NCBI GenBank assembly: GCA_963722715.1
Contig: CAVROA010000011.1
Coordinates: 178,445-242,444 of the forward strand
Source of the DNA: DASQGA01 sp963722715
GTDB taxonomy: Bacteria; Actinomycetota; Thermoleophilia; Gaiellales; Gaiellaceae
Direction: 5' to 3'
Length of the DNA stretch: 64,000 bases
Below, piece after piece: positions 8,027 through 16,896 of this stretch. The translations under genes and the position numbers were made by a program. Below the pieces are notes generated by a model that saw only the letters and a list, made by a program, of their open reading frames with translations, was not told the origin of the DNA and searched no databases. Within the stretch, counting starts at the first letter, position 1, and each line of letters starts with the position of its first letter.

Positions 8027-8539
8027 CTACCCGCTCGTCCTGGGTAGGCGCCGATGCAGCTTCCGGGGTGAGCGCTCGGACGAGATGATCGTCGCCATCA
8101 GGATCACCACGCCGAGGACGATGAAGGTGTCTGCGAGGTTGAACGCGGGCCAGAAGCTGACGTCCAGGAAGTCGGTGACGTGGCCCAGCCGCATGCGGTC
8201 GACCAGGTTCCCGAGGCTGCCGCCGATCAGAAATCCGAGCGCAACCGGAAGAATCGGGTGGCGGGCTCCCGCCTTTGCGAAGTAGCCGACCATCCAGGCG
8301 ATTGCGACCGCAGTCAGGATCGTCACCGCGGAAGCCCAGGTCGAAAAGATGCCGAACGCGATTCCAGAGTTCCGGACGTGATGGATCTCGAGCGGCCCCG
8401 CAACGTGAAAGGAGTCCCCGAGGGCGAGCTGAGTGACCACGAGCTGCTTGGTCAGCTGGTCGGCGGCGAGTGCGGCGAAGGCGACCGCAAAGAGCGCGAG
8501 CCAGTGAAACGGACGCGCCGAGAGCGACCGCGCGGCCAT
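8027..8539 (-). CDS. lspA: lipoprotein signal peptidase II
   Basis: Membrane aspartyl protease that removes signal peptides from prolipoproteins. The 170-residue product has four membrane segments. The family signatures are present: AADQLTKQLV, NSGIAFGIF, GSLGNLVDRMRLGHVTDF with one catalytic Asp, and FNLADTFIVLG with the second. ATG 8539 is used because the frame further upstream has no membrane character and runs into the zinc-finger gene. No strong Shine-Dalgarno is visible, and an in-frame GTG at 8581 is an alternative. Located immediately upstream of rluD. Confidence 0.93.
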   Translation of the reverse strand: MAARSLSARPFHWLALFAVAFAALAADQLTKQLVVTQLALGDSFHVAGPLEIHHVRNSGIAFGIFSTWASAVTILTAVAIAWMVGYFAKAGARHPILPVALGFLIGGSLGNLVDRMRLGHVTDFLDVSFWPAFNLADTFIVLGVVILMATIISSERSPRKLHRRLPRTSG

Positions 8540-8607
8540 CGAGATCGGGACGCGGCCGTCCGTGGCCGACCCGACGCGCACGTCGATCAGCCGCGGTGAG
8601 GGATTCG

Positions 8608-8964
8608 TCAACCCCTCTCTTCGAGGCGCTTGCACTCGATGCACTTCGTCGCGTACGGCATCGCCTCCAGGCGCGCCTCCGCGATCATCTTCCCGCAGCT
8701 CGTGCACGTTCCGAATGTCCCCTCCTCGATTCGCTTCAACGCGAGGTCGATCGCCTCGCGAACATGGCCAAGATTGTCTTCAAGTGAATTGTCGATCTCA
8801 CGCGCCAGGGTGATCGATGCCGCGTCGCCCACGTGATTATCGCGAGTCTCCTCTTCTGTCTCGTCCCCGTTCGACGAGGGGCTCTCCACATGGAGGACCT
8901 TCAGGGAGTGCTCGACCCGCTCGCGCTCCTCGAGGAGGATCGCCCGGTAATCGATGGACGTCAC
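8608..8964 (-). CDS. TraR/DksA-type zinc-finger protein
   Basis: A 118-residue protein with an N-terminal helical hairpin (ILLEERERVEHSLKVLH...) and a C-terminal four-cysteine zinc finger. The finger has a CTSC knuckle followed by MIAEARLEAMPYATKCIEC, the hallmark of the DksA/TraR C4 family. These proteins can bind in the RNA polymerase secondary channel; the actinobacterial members are poorly characterised. It lies about 70 bp before lspA and downstream of the divIVA-like gene. The family is secure; a true DksA role in the stringent response is inference. Starts at GTG 8964. Confidence 0.88.
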   Translation of the reverse strand: MTSIDYRAILLEERERVEHSLKVLHVESPSSNGDETEEETRDNHVGDAASITLAREIDNSLEDNLGHVREAIDLALKRIEEGTFGTCTSCGKMIAEARLEAMPYATKCIECKRLEERG

Positions 8965-9126
8965 CTGGCCGCCTCCGGGCGCGAGGCTACCCGCACCTTC
9001 CAGCCGTCGCCATGACCCCCGTGCACCCGTGTTTCACGCCCCCCCGGGGAGACGTGCGGGCGCAGCCGGGAGCGGGCAGGCGACACCGTTCGAGTATATC
9101 CCCGAGGCAGGCTGCCCCTGTCCGCG

Positions 9127-9600
9127 CTAGGCGGCTTGTCCTGGCGCCTCGCGCTCCTCGGTGTCGCTCTCGAGCCGATCGAGGGCGGTGACGAGGAAGG
9201 CGCGGTACTCGGCGCGCATCTGTGTCTCGATGGTCTTCAGCCGCCTGATGTCGGCGCGAACGCGCTCTCGTTCGTTCTCTGCACCGCCTCCGAGCTCGCG
9301 TGCCTTGACGCGAGCCTCGTCGAGAATCACGCCAGCTTCGCGATGGGCCTGGGCGCGGAGCTCGTCTGCGGAGCGCTCGGCGGACACCAGGGTGTTTCGA
9401 AGGAGCACCTCCAGCTCGCGGAAGCGGGCCAGCTCGCCCTCCAGGCGCTCGATCTCGTCACGAAGGTCAGCCCGCTCGCGCCAGACGTCCTCGAAGCTCT
9501 CGGCGATCCTGAGGAGCAGGGCGTCGGTCGCCGGCCGGTCGTATCCGCCCAGGCGGCGGCCGAGCTTCACATGCCGAATCTCGACCGGGGTGAGTGACAT
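9127..9600 (-). CDS. DivIVA-domain coiled-coil protein
   Basis: A 157-residue protein beginning MSLTPVEIRHVKLGRRLGGY, the membrane-binding DivIVA N-terminus, with the DRPATDALLLRIAESFEDVWRE helix. A long coiled coil follows (ERLEGELARFRELEVLLRNTL onward to ~residue 140). DivIVA proteins mark negative membrane curvature and organise septum or pole growth. The ATG at 9600 matches the conserved N-terminus; longer open frame upstream overlaps yggT. The run yggS-sepF-yggT-divIVA is the classical division block of Gram-positives, so a role in septation is likely. Confidence 0.88.
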   Translation of the reverse strand: MSLTPVEIRHVKLGRRLGGYDRPATDALLLRIAESFEDVWRERADLRDEIERLEGELARFRELEVLLRNTLVSAERSADELRAQAHREAGVILDEARVKARELGGGAENERERVRADIRRLKTIETQMRAEYRAFLVTALDRLESDTEEREAPGQAA

Positions 9601-9614
9601 TGCACCCGCCTTCT

Positions 9615-9917
9615 TCAGCGGAGCGCGTCGATTCCCTTCAGCACCAGGGCCTGCACGATGTAGAGCGAGAAGATCGCCACGATCGGGGAGAGGTCGAGTC
9701 CAAGCCCACCGAGCGAAAGCTGAGGCAAGAAGCGGCGAAAAAGCCGTAGATACGGGTCGACGACGTCGTAGAGGAAGCGCTGGATCCGGCTCAGCCAAAC
9801 GTTGTAGGGGAGCGGGATCCACGACATGATGATGTAGGCGATGATGCAGATCAGGTAGACGGCGAAGACCGTCGACACGAAGCTCTCAGCCGTATCGATG
9901 GAATCCGCGAGAAGCAC
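9615..9917 (-). CDS. yggT: YggT-family membrane protein
   Basis: A 100-residue protein with two hydrophobic segments. The first is at residues ~15-35 (FAVYLICIIAYIIMSWIPLP), and the second is near the C-terminus (LSPIVAIFSLYIVQALVL). Between them lies the conserved DVVDPYLRLFRRFLP motif of the YggT family (PF02325). The molecular role is not established; in Gram-positives it sits between sepF and divIVA and is tied to division. Starts at GTG 9917, 44 bp after the sepF stop. Confidence 0.9.
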   Translation of the reverse strand: MLLADSIDTAESFVSTVFAVYLICIIAYIIMSWIPLPYNVWLSRIQRFLYDVVDPYLRLFRRFLPQLSLGGLGLDLSPIVAIFSLYIVQALVLKGIDALR

Positions 9918-9961
9918 GGGGGGAAACCTACCGCGCCCCTCGGCCGGGTGGGCCTACCGTT

Positions 9962-10510
9962 CTACGATTGGTTGAAGAAGCCGCGCTCGATCAGGCGCGC
10001 CCGCTCCTCTGCCGAGACCTCGACGTTCCTCGGTGTGAGCAGGAAGACCTTGTCCGCGATCCGCTGCATGCCCCCGTTCAGCGCGTACGTGAGCCCGCTG
10101 GAGAAATCGATCAGGCGCTTGGAGAGCTCGGCGTCCGTGCTCTGGAGGTTCAGGATCACGGGCACCGTGTCCTTGTACTTGTCCGCGATCCCCTGGGCAT
10201 CGGCGAAGCTCTGCGGGACGACGAGGTGGACGCGGACGGACGCCGACGTCACCGCCTCGAGCGGAGGGCGCTGCCCACGGGAGGAGCGAAGGACGGCGGT
10301 CCGCGCGGCCGGCGAGGTCTCGGGATCGGACCAGTCGTCAAATTCCTGGGCACGCCCCCGGCGCGGGTTCAGACGCCGCACGTTTGGCCGATCGCCGTAC
10401 GTGCGCTCGAGCTCATCCTCCGCATCGAACGCTTCCTCGTCCCAGTACTCGTCCTCCTCGACGATGCCGAAGTAGACGAGCGCGCGGTTCCAGACGTCTG
10501 CGACACTCAT
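9962..10510 (-). CDS. sepF: cell division protein SepF
   Basis: Membrane anchor for FtsZ filaments in Gram-positive bacteria. The 182 residues start with the amphipathic membrane-binding helix (MSVADVWNRALVYFG) and an acidic, charged linker. The globular SepF domain covers residues ~85-175, with VRVHLVVPQSFADAQGIADK, a VILNLQST strand, RLIDFSSGLTYALNGGMQRI and the terminal VFLLTPRNVEVS. ATG 10510 is well placed and follows yggS by 15 bp. Context (pgeF, yggS, yggT, divIVA) agrees with a division operon, though ftsZ itself is not in this window. Confidence 0.95.
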   Translation of the reverse strand: MSVADVWNRALVYFGIVEEDEYWDEEAFDAEDELERTYGDRPNVRRLNPRRGRAQEFDDWSDPETSPAARTAVLRSSRGQRPPLEAVTSASVRVHLVVPQSFADAQGIADKYKDTVPVILNLQSTDAELSKRLIDFSSGLTYALNGGMQRIADKVFLLTPRNVEVSAEERARLIERGFFNQS

Positions 10511-10524
10511 GACGGGCCAGAATC

Positions 10525-11136
10525 TTACCCGCGGAGCAGGTTCGATCCCACCCGCACGAGCGTCGCGCCCTCCTCGACGGCGATCCGATAGTCCTGCGAC
10601 GTCCCCATTGAGAGCTCGGTGAGGCCGTGCCGGTGGGCCAGCTCCCGGAGCTCACGGAAGTAGGGCCGGGAGCGCTCGGGATCCTCTGTGAAGGGTGGCA
10701 TGGTCATGAGGCCGCGTATGTCCGCACCCGCCTCCCCCGCCTCCGCCAGAAAGGCCGGGAGATCCGCGCTCGCGACGCCGGCCTTCGAGTCCTCGCCCGA
10801 CAGGTTGACCTCGACCAGGGCGGGAATCTCGAGCCGGCGCGCGGCCGAGAGCGAGTCGAGCGAGTGAAGAAGCGTGCATCGAGCCGACACCTCCCGGGCC
10901 TTCCGCGACTGGAGCTGACCGATGAAGTGCCACTCGAAGCTGTCATCCCATCGCTCCTGCTTCGCGACCAGATCCTGGAGGCGGTTCTCCCCCACCACCT
11001 CGACTCCCGCCTCGGCGAGCTCCGATAGCTCGTCCGCGGAGACGTACTTCGTCGCGACGACGACGCGGACGGTAGGCCCGACCTCGGCTCGGAGGCTCTC
11101 GTAGCGCTCGCGGAGTCCCTCAGGCGACGTAGCCGA
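10525..11136 (-). CDS. yggS: YggS/PROSC pyridoxal-phosphate homeostasis protein, no canonical start codon
   Basis: PLP-binding TIM-barrel protein that buffers free PLP. Homology is continuous from about 11115 downwards: an N-terminal LRERYESL helix, VRVVVATKY with the PLP lysine, VVGENRLQDL, WHFIGQLQSRKA, VEVNLSGEDSKAGV, GLMTMPP and the terminal SMGTSQDYRIAVEEGATLVR. The frame opens after a stop at 11139-11137 but contains no ATG, GTG, TTG or CTG before the GTG pair at ~10998-11001, which would remove the catalytic lysine. Either initiation is at a rare codon such as ACG (11130) or a base is missing here. The 5' end overlaps pgeF. Confidence 0.82.
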   Translation of the reverse strand, partial: SATSPEGLRERYESLRAEVGPTVRVVVATKYVSADELSELAEAGVEVVGENRLQDLVAKQERWDDSFEWHFIGQLQSRKAREVSARCTLLHSLDSLSAARRLEIPALVEVNLSGEDSKAGVASADLPAFLAEAGEAGADIRGLMTMPPFTEDPERSRPYFRELRELAHRHGLTELSMGTSQDYRIAVEEGATLVRVGSNLLRG

Positions 11137-11839
11137 TCACTCCTTGCCGGCCCGTGACGCCGTTGTCGCGGCGGTGCGAGAAGAAGAGCTCCGGATGGCA
11201 GGCCGTGCAGATGCCCGTGTGCTCGACCGAGCCGATCCCGGCTTCCTCCAGGGCGCGCTCGACAGCGAGCGGCAAGTCCAGGTTCCGTCCGCGCATGACC
11301 TCCGGTCCAAAGCGCTCGCGGTAGGGAGCCGCGACCTCCTCCCCCACCTCGTAGCAGCACGGCCCGATCGCCGGTCCCACAGCGGCAGCGAGCTCTCCGC
11401 CTCCGAGTGCGGAGGCTCCACTCTCGACGATTCCGGCCAGCAGGCCCTTCCAGCCGACATGCAGGAGCGCCAGCCGGGGGTCGCCCTCCGACCGGCAGAG
11501 CGCCACCGGGGCGCAGTCTGCGGTCACGAGCAGCATCGCCTGGCCTGGACGGTCGCTCCAGAGGCCGTCGCACTGTTCGAAGCTGGTTGGTGCCAGGATG
11601 CCCTTCGGCGCGGCCTCCGCCACCTTCGGGCCGTGAACCTGATAGCCCATCGTCGCGGTCGTCGCGTTAGCCCCCGTCTCGGTACAGAGCAGCGCCCGGT
11701 TTTCGGAGACCCGGGCGTAGTCGTCCTCCGTCTTGGCGCCGAGGTTCAGCGACGCATACGGACCCTCGCTCACCCCGCCGAGACGGGTCGAGAACGCGAC
11801 CCGATAGGGCCCTGGCGCGTCCCACTCGAAGAGCTTCAT
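11120..11839 (-). CDS. pgeF: purine nucleoside phosphorylase / laccase-domain protein (YfiH/PgeF family)
   Basis: A 239-residue DUF152 (Cu-oxidase_4) protein. Family members remove or process misincorporated peptidoglycan residues or act as purine nucleoside phosphorylases. The conserved zinc ligands are in the MGYQVHGPKV, LLVTADCAPVAL and ALLHVGWKGLLAGIVE segments, followed by AVGPAIGPCCYEVGEEV and a terminal SHRRDNGVTGRQ. ATG 11839 overlaps the site-2 protease stop as ATGA with a GGAGG close by. Lies just before yggS and sepF, the normal division-cluster order. Confidence 0.92.
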   Translation of the reverse strand: MKLFEWDAPGPYRVAFSTRLGGVSEGPYASLNLGAKTEDDYARVSENRALLCTETGANATTATMGYQVHGPKVAEAAPKGILAPTSFEQCDGLWSDRPGQAMLLVTADCAPVALCRSEGDPRLALLHVGWKGLLAGIVESGASALGGGELAAAVGPAIGPCCYEVGEEVAAPYRERFGPEVMRGRNLDLPLAVERALEEAGIGSVEHTGICTACHPELFFSHRRDNGVTGRQGVIGYVA

Positions 11840-12462
11840 CCTCCGACGATCCTGATCATCACGTCCGCGGAACGGTCGAACGCGCTCTGGAAGAGCGTGA
11901 AGAACTCGTTCTGGAAGAGGAGGATGACCGCGAAGAGCGCGATCATCCCGTACTGGTCGAGAGCTGCCCACCTGGCGTAGGTGGCGTTCGACATGACCGC
12001 GCCGACGATGCGAGACCCGTCCAGCGGCGGGATCGGGATCAGGTTGAAGAGCCCCAGGATGATGTTGAGCTCGAAGGCAAGCTCGAGCACGTCGACGGTT
12101 CTCGCGCCGAGGTCGTCCACGTGCACGCCGATCCCGGCGCAGCCCAGCGCGATCAGGAAGTTCACGGCCGGGCCGGCCGCGGCCACGAGCGCCATCGACT
12201 CCTTCGGCTTGCGAAAGTTGCGCGCGTCGACGAGGACGGGTTTTGCCCACCCGAAGATGAAGCCGGTCAGGAAGTACGTGATCGCGAACATCGCCGTACC
12301 GAGCGGGTCGACGTGCGCGAGCGGGTTCAGCGTCAGGCGTCCCTGCTCGCGCGGCGTCGGGTCGCCGAGTCGCGTTGCGACGACGGCGTGCGCCAGCTCG
12401 TGGAGCGTCAGGCTGACGAGCAGGACCGGCAGCAGGTAGAGAAAGGTCTCGACGTCGTTCAC
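11836..12462 (-). CDS. site-2 protease family (M50) membrane metalloprotease
   Basis: A 208-residue polytopic protein with the zinc-protease motif HELAH at residues ~21-25 inside the first membrane segment (LPVLLVSLTLHELAHAVVAT). The second active-site signature is near residue 145 (LFNLIPIPPLDGSRI), with the Asp as third zinc ligand. It lacks a PDZ domain, unlike RseP, and belongs to the compact Rip/YwhC-like group. The substrate is unknown. The start GTG 12462 overlaps the true stop of the upstream fusion gene as GTGA, which also supports reading that gene through its frameshift. Confidence 0.88.
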   Translation of the reverse strand: MNDVETFLYLLPVLLVSLTLHELAHAVVATRLGDPTPREQGRLTLNPLAHVDPLGTAMFAITYFLTGFIFGWAKPVLVDARNFRKPKESMALVAAAGPAVNFLIALGCAGIGVHVDDLGARTVDVLELAFELNIILGLFNLIPIPPLDGSRIVGAVMSNATYARWAALDQYGMIALFAVILLFQNEFFTLFQSAFDRSADVMIRIVGG

Positions 12463-15027
12463 GCGGGCTCCGCGGCCAGAAGCTCCCGGGCCGCGTCGAG
12501 CTCCGCCGCCCGCCCGCCGACTTCACCGTTCAGCTTGCGGCGCAGCAGCTCGTCGAGGATCGCGCCGACCTGAGGTGACTCGCCGACTCCGAGCTCGGCC
12601 AGATCCGACGCCGGAGATCTCGAGCCGCACCCCTCGAAGCTCGTCGAAGTACTGCTCGAGCCGCTCGCGCGCAGGCCCCGTCGCAATCGCGAGCGCGAAG
12701 AGTGCACCGTCCGGGTCGTGCGGCGCGACCACCGCGTGTACGACCGCGGGCTCCGACGCGTCCTCGAGGAGCCGGTTGAGCTTCGGGGCGACCGTGACAG
12801 CGTCTGCGATCAGGTCGGCATCTCGCCGGCGGATCCTCAAGCGCGCGAACCAGTCATAGAGCTCGTCGGGAGGGAGCGCTCGCGCGAGCACAGCCAGCCG
12901 AAGGCGCCAGGCCGGAACCTCAGGTGCATAGCGGGCTCGAAGGCCGTCCAGCTTTTCGATCAGGTCGACTGCCTCCTCGTCTGCCGCCAGGTGTGGATGG
13001 ATGGCCCGGGCGATTCCGAGCTCGGACAGGCGGAGGACAGACTCGCCCACGCGCGCCTCGGAGAGGAGGGCCTGAAGCTCGTCCCGGAGCCGGGCCGAGG
13101 AAAGCTCGCCCACAAGATCCATCTCGACGCAGGCCCGGGCAAGTGCGACCGTGTGGGCGTCCATCGCAAAGCCGTACCGGTTCTCGTAGCGAATGGCCCG
13201 AAAGATGCGCGTCGGGTCGTCGATGAACGAGAGGTTGTGGAGCACTCGTACGACCCGGCGCTCGAGGTCCAGCAGACCGTCGAAGGGATCGACGAGCCGT
13301 CCGAAATCCTCGCCACGAAGCGAGGCGGCCATTGCGTTGACCGTGAAGTCCCGCCGGAAGAGATCCTGGCGGATCGAGGCCCGCTCGACGCGGGGCAGCG
13401 CGGCCGGATGGTCGTAGAACTCGGTCCGCGTCGTCGCGACGTCCACGCGCTCACCGCTGCCTGAGATCACGATCGCCGTCCCGAACTTCTCGTGCGGGAC
13501 GACCCTGCCTCCCAGTGCGCCCGCGAGCGCTTCGGCGAACACGATTCCGTCTCCCTCGACCGCAACGTCGATGTCGAAGCTCGGCTCCCCCATCAGCACG
13601 TCGCGGACAGCTCCTCCTACCAGGTAGACGCCCTCGTATCCCTCGCTGACGGCCTGCACGGCCTCGAAGACAGGCGCAAGCCGCTCCAGCCCGGCGAGCT
13701 GCTCCGCGATCGAAGCCTCCGGGCCCTCAGCCCCCTCGCGCACGGGCTCCTCGAACGCCCGCAGGAGGTCGCTGCGCGTGACGACTCCGATGACCTCGCC
13801 GTCCCTCAGCACGGGCACGCGCCCCACGTCGGTCGAGGCGAGGAGGCGGTGCAGCTCCGCGAGCGGGGTCTCCGGGCTGCAGGTGACGACGTTCGAGCTC
13901 ATCACCGACTTGACCGGTGCGTGGGAGAGCCCGTGACCGATGGCCTTGTCGAGGTCCTCACGCGTGACGATGCCGGCGAGGGCACGAGGCTCGCCGACCA
14001 GCATGCCGCTCTGGCGATGCTGCTGGCAGAGCACCATCGCATGCGCCACCGTGTCCTCCGCGTCCACGAACCGCGGTGGCCGCGACATGATGTCGACCGC
14101 TGCCAAAGGCTTCCGGACGGCGCCGGGCAGGGCCGCCACGGCGGCGGTGCGTGCATCCTCGAGCGAGCCGCGGTACACCGCCGAAGCCGCCTGCGGATGC
14201 CCCCCGCCCCCGAGCTCCCGTGCAACGGCGGCGGCGTCGAACTCGGCCACCCGGGCCCGAACGACCCCGAACACCCGCTCGTCCATCTCCACGAGGAGCA
14301 CGAGCGCGCGGCAGTCGGTCAGGTCGACGAGCTTGTGAGCCAGGTTCGAGATGCCGTCGACGTAGGTCGGCCAGGAGACTGCCGCGAGCAGAATCTCGAA
14401 GCCGCCCGCCTCGATGGTCTCGAGCGAGGTGAGCAGCGCATCCAGCAGCGCTCGCTCGCTGTCCCCGAGTGGCGTATGGAGGTAGCGCGCGACGACGTCC
14501 TGCTGCGCGCCGTGCCGCAGGCACCAGGCGAGCGCGTCGGCGTCCCGCCGCGTGACTCCGGGATAGGTCAGGGAGCCGGTGTCTTCATGGATCCCGAGCG
14601 CGAAAACGGTCGCCTCGAGCGGCGAGACGGGCAGCTCGCGTTCTGCCAGCACGCCGACCAGCGTCGTCGTGAGTGCGCCGTCGTTCGAGACGACGAGGTT
14701 CTCGGGGCGGATCCACTCCGTCGCCTCGCCTGCGTGATGGTCGAAGGCGAGGACCTCGACGTCGGGTCTCCTGGCAACGGCTTCCAGCTCGCCGAGCCGC
14801 TCGGGCTGGAGCGTCTCGACGAGGATCAGGCGCTCGATCCTGTCGAGATCGAGCCGGCCGGCGTCGACCACGTCGAGCTCGTCGGCGTGGAGGCGGTAGA
14901 ACTCGCGAACGTTCCGGTTCAGGGAACCGGAGACGGCGACGACGGCGCCCGGATAGAGCCGGCGCACGGCAAGCATGGACGCGAAGGCGTCGAAATCCGT
15001 GTTCGAGTGCGTGGCGATGACATCCAC
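12459..15027 (-). CDS. DHH/DHHA1-CBS-CBS-tRNA nucleotidyltransferase fusion, frameshifted near the C-terminus
   Basis: About 855 residues once one frame break is bridged. DHH phosphoesterase: HSNTDFDAFASM at 7-18, DHH at 96-98. DHHA1: GGGGHPQAASA near 273-283. Two CBS domains: ~312-425. Poly(A)-polymerase/CCA-enzyme head: LVGGAVRDVLMG with DID at 485-487, then RRDFTVNAMA and DPTRIFRAIRY, then the RNA-binding region. The architecture is known from several bacterial phyla and joins nanoRNA or cyclic-nucleotide hydrolysis to tRNA 3'-end synthesis. At ~12613 one extra base shifts the frame; bridging it restores the family tail SDLAELGVGESPQVGAIL and a stop (12459) that overlaps the next gene as GTGA. 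Unbridged, the protein ends at 12523 with an unrelated Arg-rich tail. Confidence 0.9.
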
Positions 15028-15069
15028 GCAATGAAGGTTAGACGCGGCCGGAGCGGGCTTCTGTGCGTC

Positions 15070-15510
15070 CTAGATGTGCGCGACCGCTTCGATCTCGATC
15101 TTCGCCCCCTGCGGGAGCGCCGAGACCTCGATCGTCGCACGCGCGGGCGGCGCGTTGCCGACATGCTTCGCGTAGACCTCGTTCATGGCGGCGAAGTCGC
15201 CAAGGTCGGCGAGGTAGATCGTCGTCTTCAGGAGCTGCTTCGGGCTCGAGCCTGCCTCTTCGAGAATGGCCCTGAGGTTCTTCATGACCTGCTCGGTCTG
15301 CTCCTCGATGCCGCCGCCGAGCATCTCGTTCGTCTCGGGGTCGATCGCAAGCTGTCCCGACACGAAGACGAGCTGGTCGAAACGGATCGCCTGCGAGTAA
15401 GGCGCCCCTTGAAACGGTGCGGGGGCGCGCTCTGTCCGGATGATCTCCTTGCTGGTCACGGCGGGCCGCACCATACGCGGAGGCGGCCGGTCTTGCGGAG
15501 ACGGGGTCAT
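15070..15510 (-). CDS. RidA/YjgF-family protein
   Basis: Trimeric Rid proteins hydrolyse reactive enamine/imine intermediates from PLP enzymes. The 146 residues contain APAPFQGAPYSQAIR, LVFVSGQLAIDPET, the QTEQVMKNLRAILEEAGSS helix and a terminal PPARATIEVSALPQGAKIEIEAVA. That last block includes the Arg used by the active deaminase subfamily. The extra ~20 N-terminal residues make an internal ATG at 15474 a good alternative start. It follows murA by 12 bp on the same strand. Function as an imine deaminase is inferred from the retained Arg. Confidence 0.88.
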   Translation of the reverse strand: MTPSPQDRPPPRMVRPAVTSKEIIRTERAPAPFQGAPYSQAIRFDQLVFVSGQLAIDPETNEMLGGGIEEQTEQVMKNLRAILEEAGSSPKQLLKTTIYLADLGDFAAMNEVYAKHVGNAPPARATIEVSALPQGAKIEIEAVAHI

Positions 15511-15521
15511 CCGATCGACCG

Positions 15522-16835
15522 CTACGACTCGACTCGCTCGATGCTCGCGCCGAGCGTGCGCAGACGGTCGTCGATCCGCTCGTACCCACGGTCGATCTCG
15601 CGAACGTTTCCGATCGTGGACGTGCCCTCCGCGCAGAGCGCGGCGATGAGCATTGCCATGCCCGCTCTGATGTCCGGGCTCACCATGCGGTCGCCGTAGA
15701 GCTTCGCGGGGCCGTTCACGATCGCACGGTGCGGATCGCAGAGGATGATCCGGGCTCCGAGGTTGATCAGCTTGTCGACGAAGAAGAGGCGGTTCTCGAA
15801 CATCTTCTCGAAGATCAACACCGTGCCCTGCGCCTGGGTGGCCACGGCCAGAACGATCGAGGTCAGGTCGGCCGGAAAGGAGGGCCAGGGGCCGTCCTCG
15901 ATCTTCGGGATCTGCGATCCGACGTCATCGCGGATCACGAGCTCCTGGCCGCCCGGAACGCGGACGCTGGTGCCGTCGAGCTCCCAGCGCACGCCAAGCC
16001 GCTCGAACCCGGGCCAGATCCCGAGCAGATGCGTGGAGTCGACGTCCTCGATCACCATCTCGCCTTCCGTGACTGCGCCGAGCCCGATGAAGCTCGCCAC
16101 CTCGATGTGGTCGGTGCAAATCCGCCATTCCCCGCCGCGAAGGCGCTCGACGCCCTCGATCCGCAGGACGTTCGAGCCGATCCCAGCGATCCGGGCGCCC
16201 AGAGAGTTCAGGAAGTTGCAGAGATCCTGGACGTGGGGCTCACAGGCGGCGTTTCCGATCACCGTCTCGCCGGCGGCGAGGACCGAGGCCATGATCGCGT
16301 TCTCGGTTCCCGTCACCGAGGCCTCGTCGAGGAAGAGGTGCGTGCCCTTGAGCCCGCCCGGCGCTTTCATCCTGAGCCGCCTGTTCGCGTGAATCTCCGC
16401 TCCGAGCCGCTCGAGCGCGTCGATGTGCGTGTCGATCCGCCGCCGGCCGATGACGTCTCCGCCCGGGGGTGGAACGACGGCCTCTCCCTCGCGCGCCAGC
16501 AGCGGTCCGGCGAGCAGGATCGAGGCCCGAATTCTGCTGCAGAGCTCTTCGTCGAGCTCGTGCTTGGAGATCGTGGCGGCCCGGATCCGGACGCGTCCGT
16601 TGGCCGGTGCCTCGACGTCGACCCCGAGATCGGCGACGAGCTCCAGCATCGTCTCGACGTCCGTGATCGCCGGGATGTTCGTGAGCGTCACCCACTCGTC
16701 CGTCAGGAGACATGCGGCCACGATCGGGAGCGCCGCATTCTTGTTCCCGGCAGCACGAACGGAGCCCGAGAGCGGGCGTCCGCCTTCGATGACGAACGAC
16801 TCGCTGGCAGTAGTGGACACGGCGACGTTGAGCAT
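15522..16835 (-). CDS. murA: UDP-N-acetylglucosamine 1-carboxyvinyltransferase, active-site Cys replaced by Asp
   Basis: Transfers enolpyruvate from PEP to UDP-GlcNAc, the first committed step of peptidoglycan synthesis. The 437 residues include AAGNKNAALPIVAACLLTDE, the mobile active-site loop PPPGGDVIGRRRIDTHIDAL (residues 122-141) and TSIVLAVATQAQG. The catalytic loop position that is Cys115 in E. coli is Asp127 here. The same exchange in mycobacterial, chlamydial and Borrelia enzymes keeps activity and gives intrinsic fosfomycin resistance. ATG 16835 is followed ~11 residues later by the conserved start of the fold. Divergent from the HD gene. Confidence 0.96.
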   Translation of the reverse strand: MLNVAVSTTASESFVIEGGRPLSGSVRAAGNKNAALPIVAACLLTDEWVTLTNIPAITDVETMLELVADLGVDVEAPANGRVRIRAATISKHELDEELCSRIRASILLAGPLLAREGEAVVPPPGGDVIGRRRIDTHIDALERLGAEIHANRRLRMKAPGGLKGTHLFLDEASVTGTENAIMASVLAAGETVIGNAACEPHVQDLCNFLNSLGARIAGIGSNVLRIEGVERLRGGEWRICTDHIEVASFIGLGAVTEGEMVIEDVDSTHLLGIWPGFERLGVRWELDGTSVRVPGGQELVIRDDVGSQIPKIEDGPWPSFPADLTSIVLAVATQAQGTVLIFEKMFENRLFFVDKLINLGARIILCDPHRAIVNGPAKLYGDRMVSPDIRAGMAMLIAALCAEGTSTIGNVREIDRGYERIDDRLRTLGASIERVES

Positions 16836-16896
16836 GACCCTTCCTCTTCACCCGGACAAGGTGAGCCGGGCGAGGCGGGCTATCCTACCCGGCCGT

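Noticed and set aside
8965..9126. Possible small gene or RNA between the zinc-finger gene and divIVA
   Set aside because: 162 bp with no convincing start, no conserved peptide and no clear paired structure; called intergenic.
13492..15699. 735-codon open frame on the plus strand opposite the DHH-CBS-CCA gene
   Set aside because: It is antisense to clear conserved domains, has an Arg/Asp/Glu/His-rich composition typical of a GC-rich shadow frame, and shows no motif.
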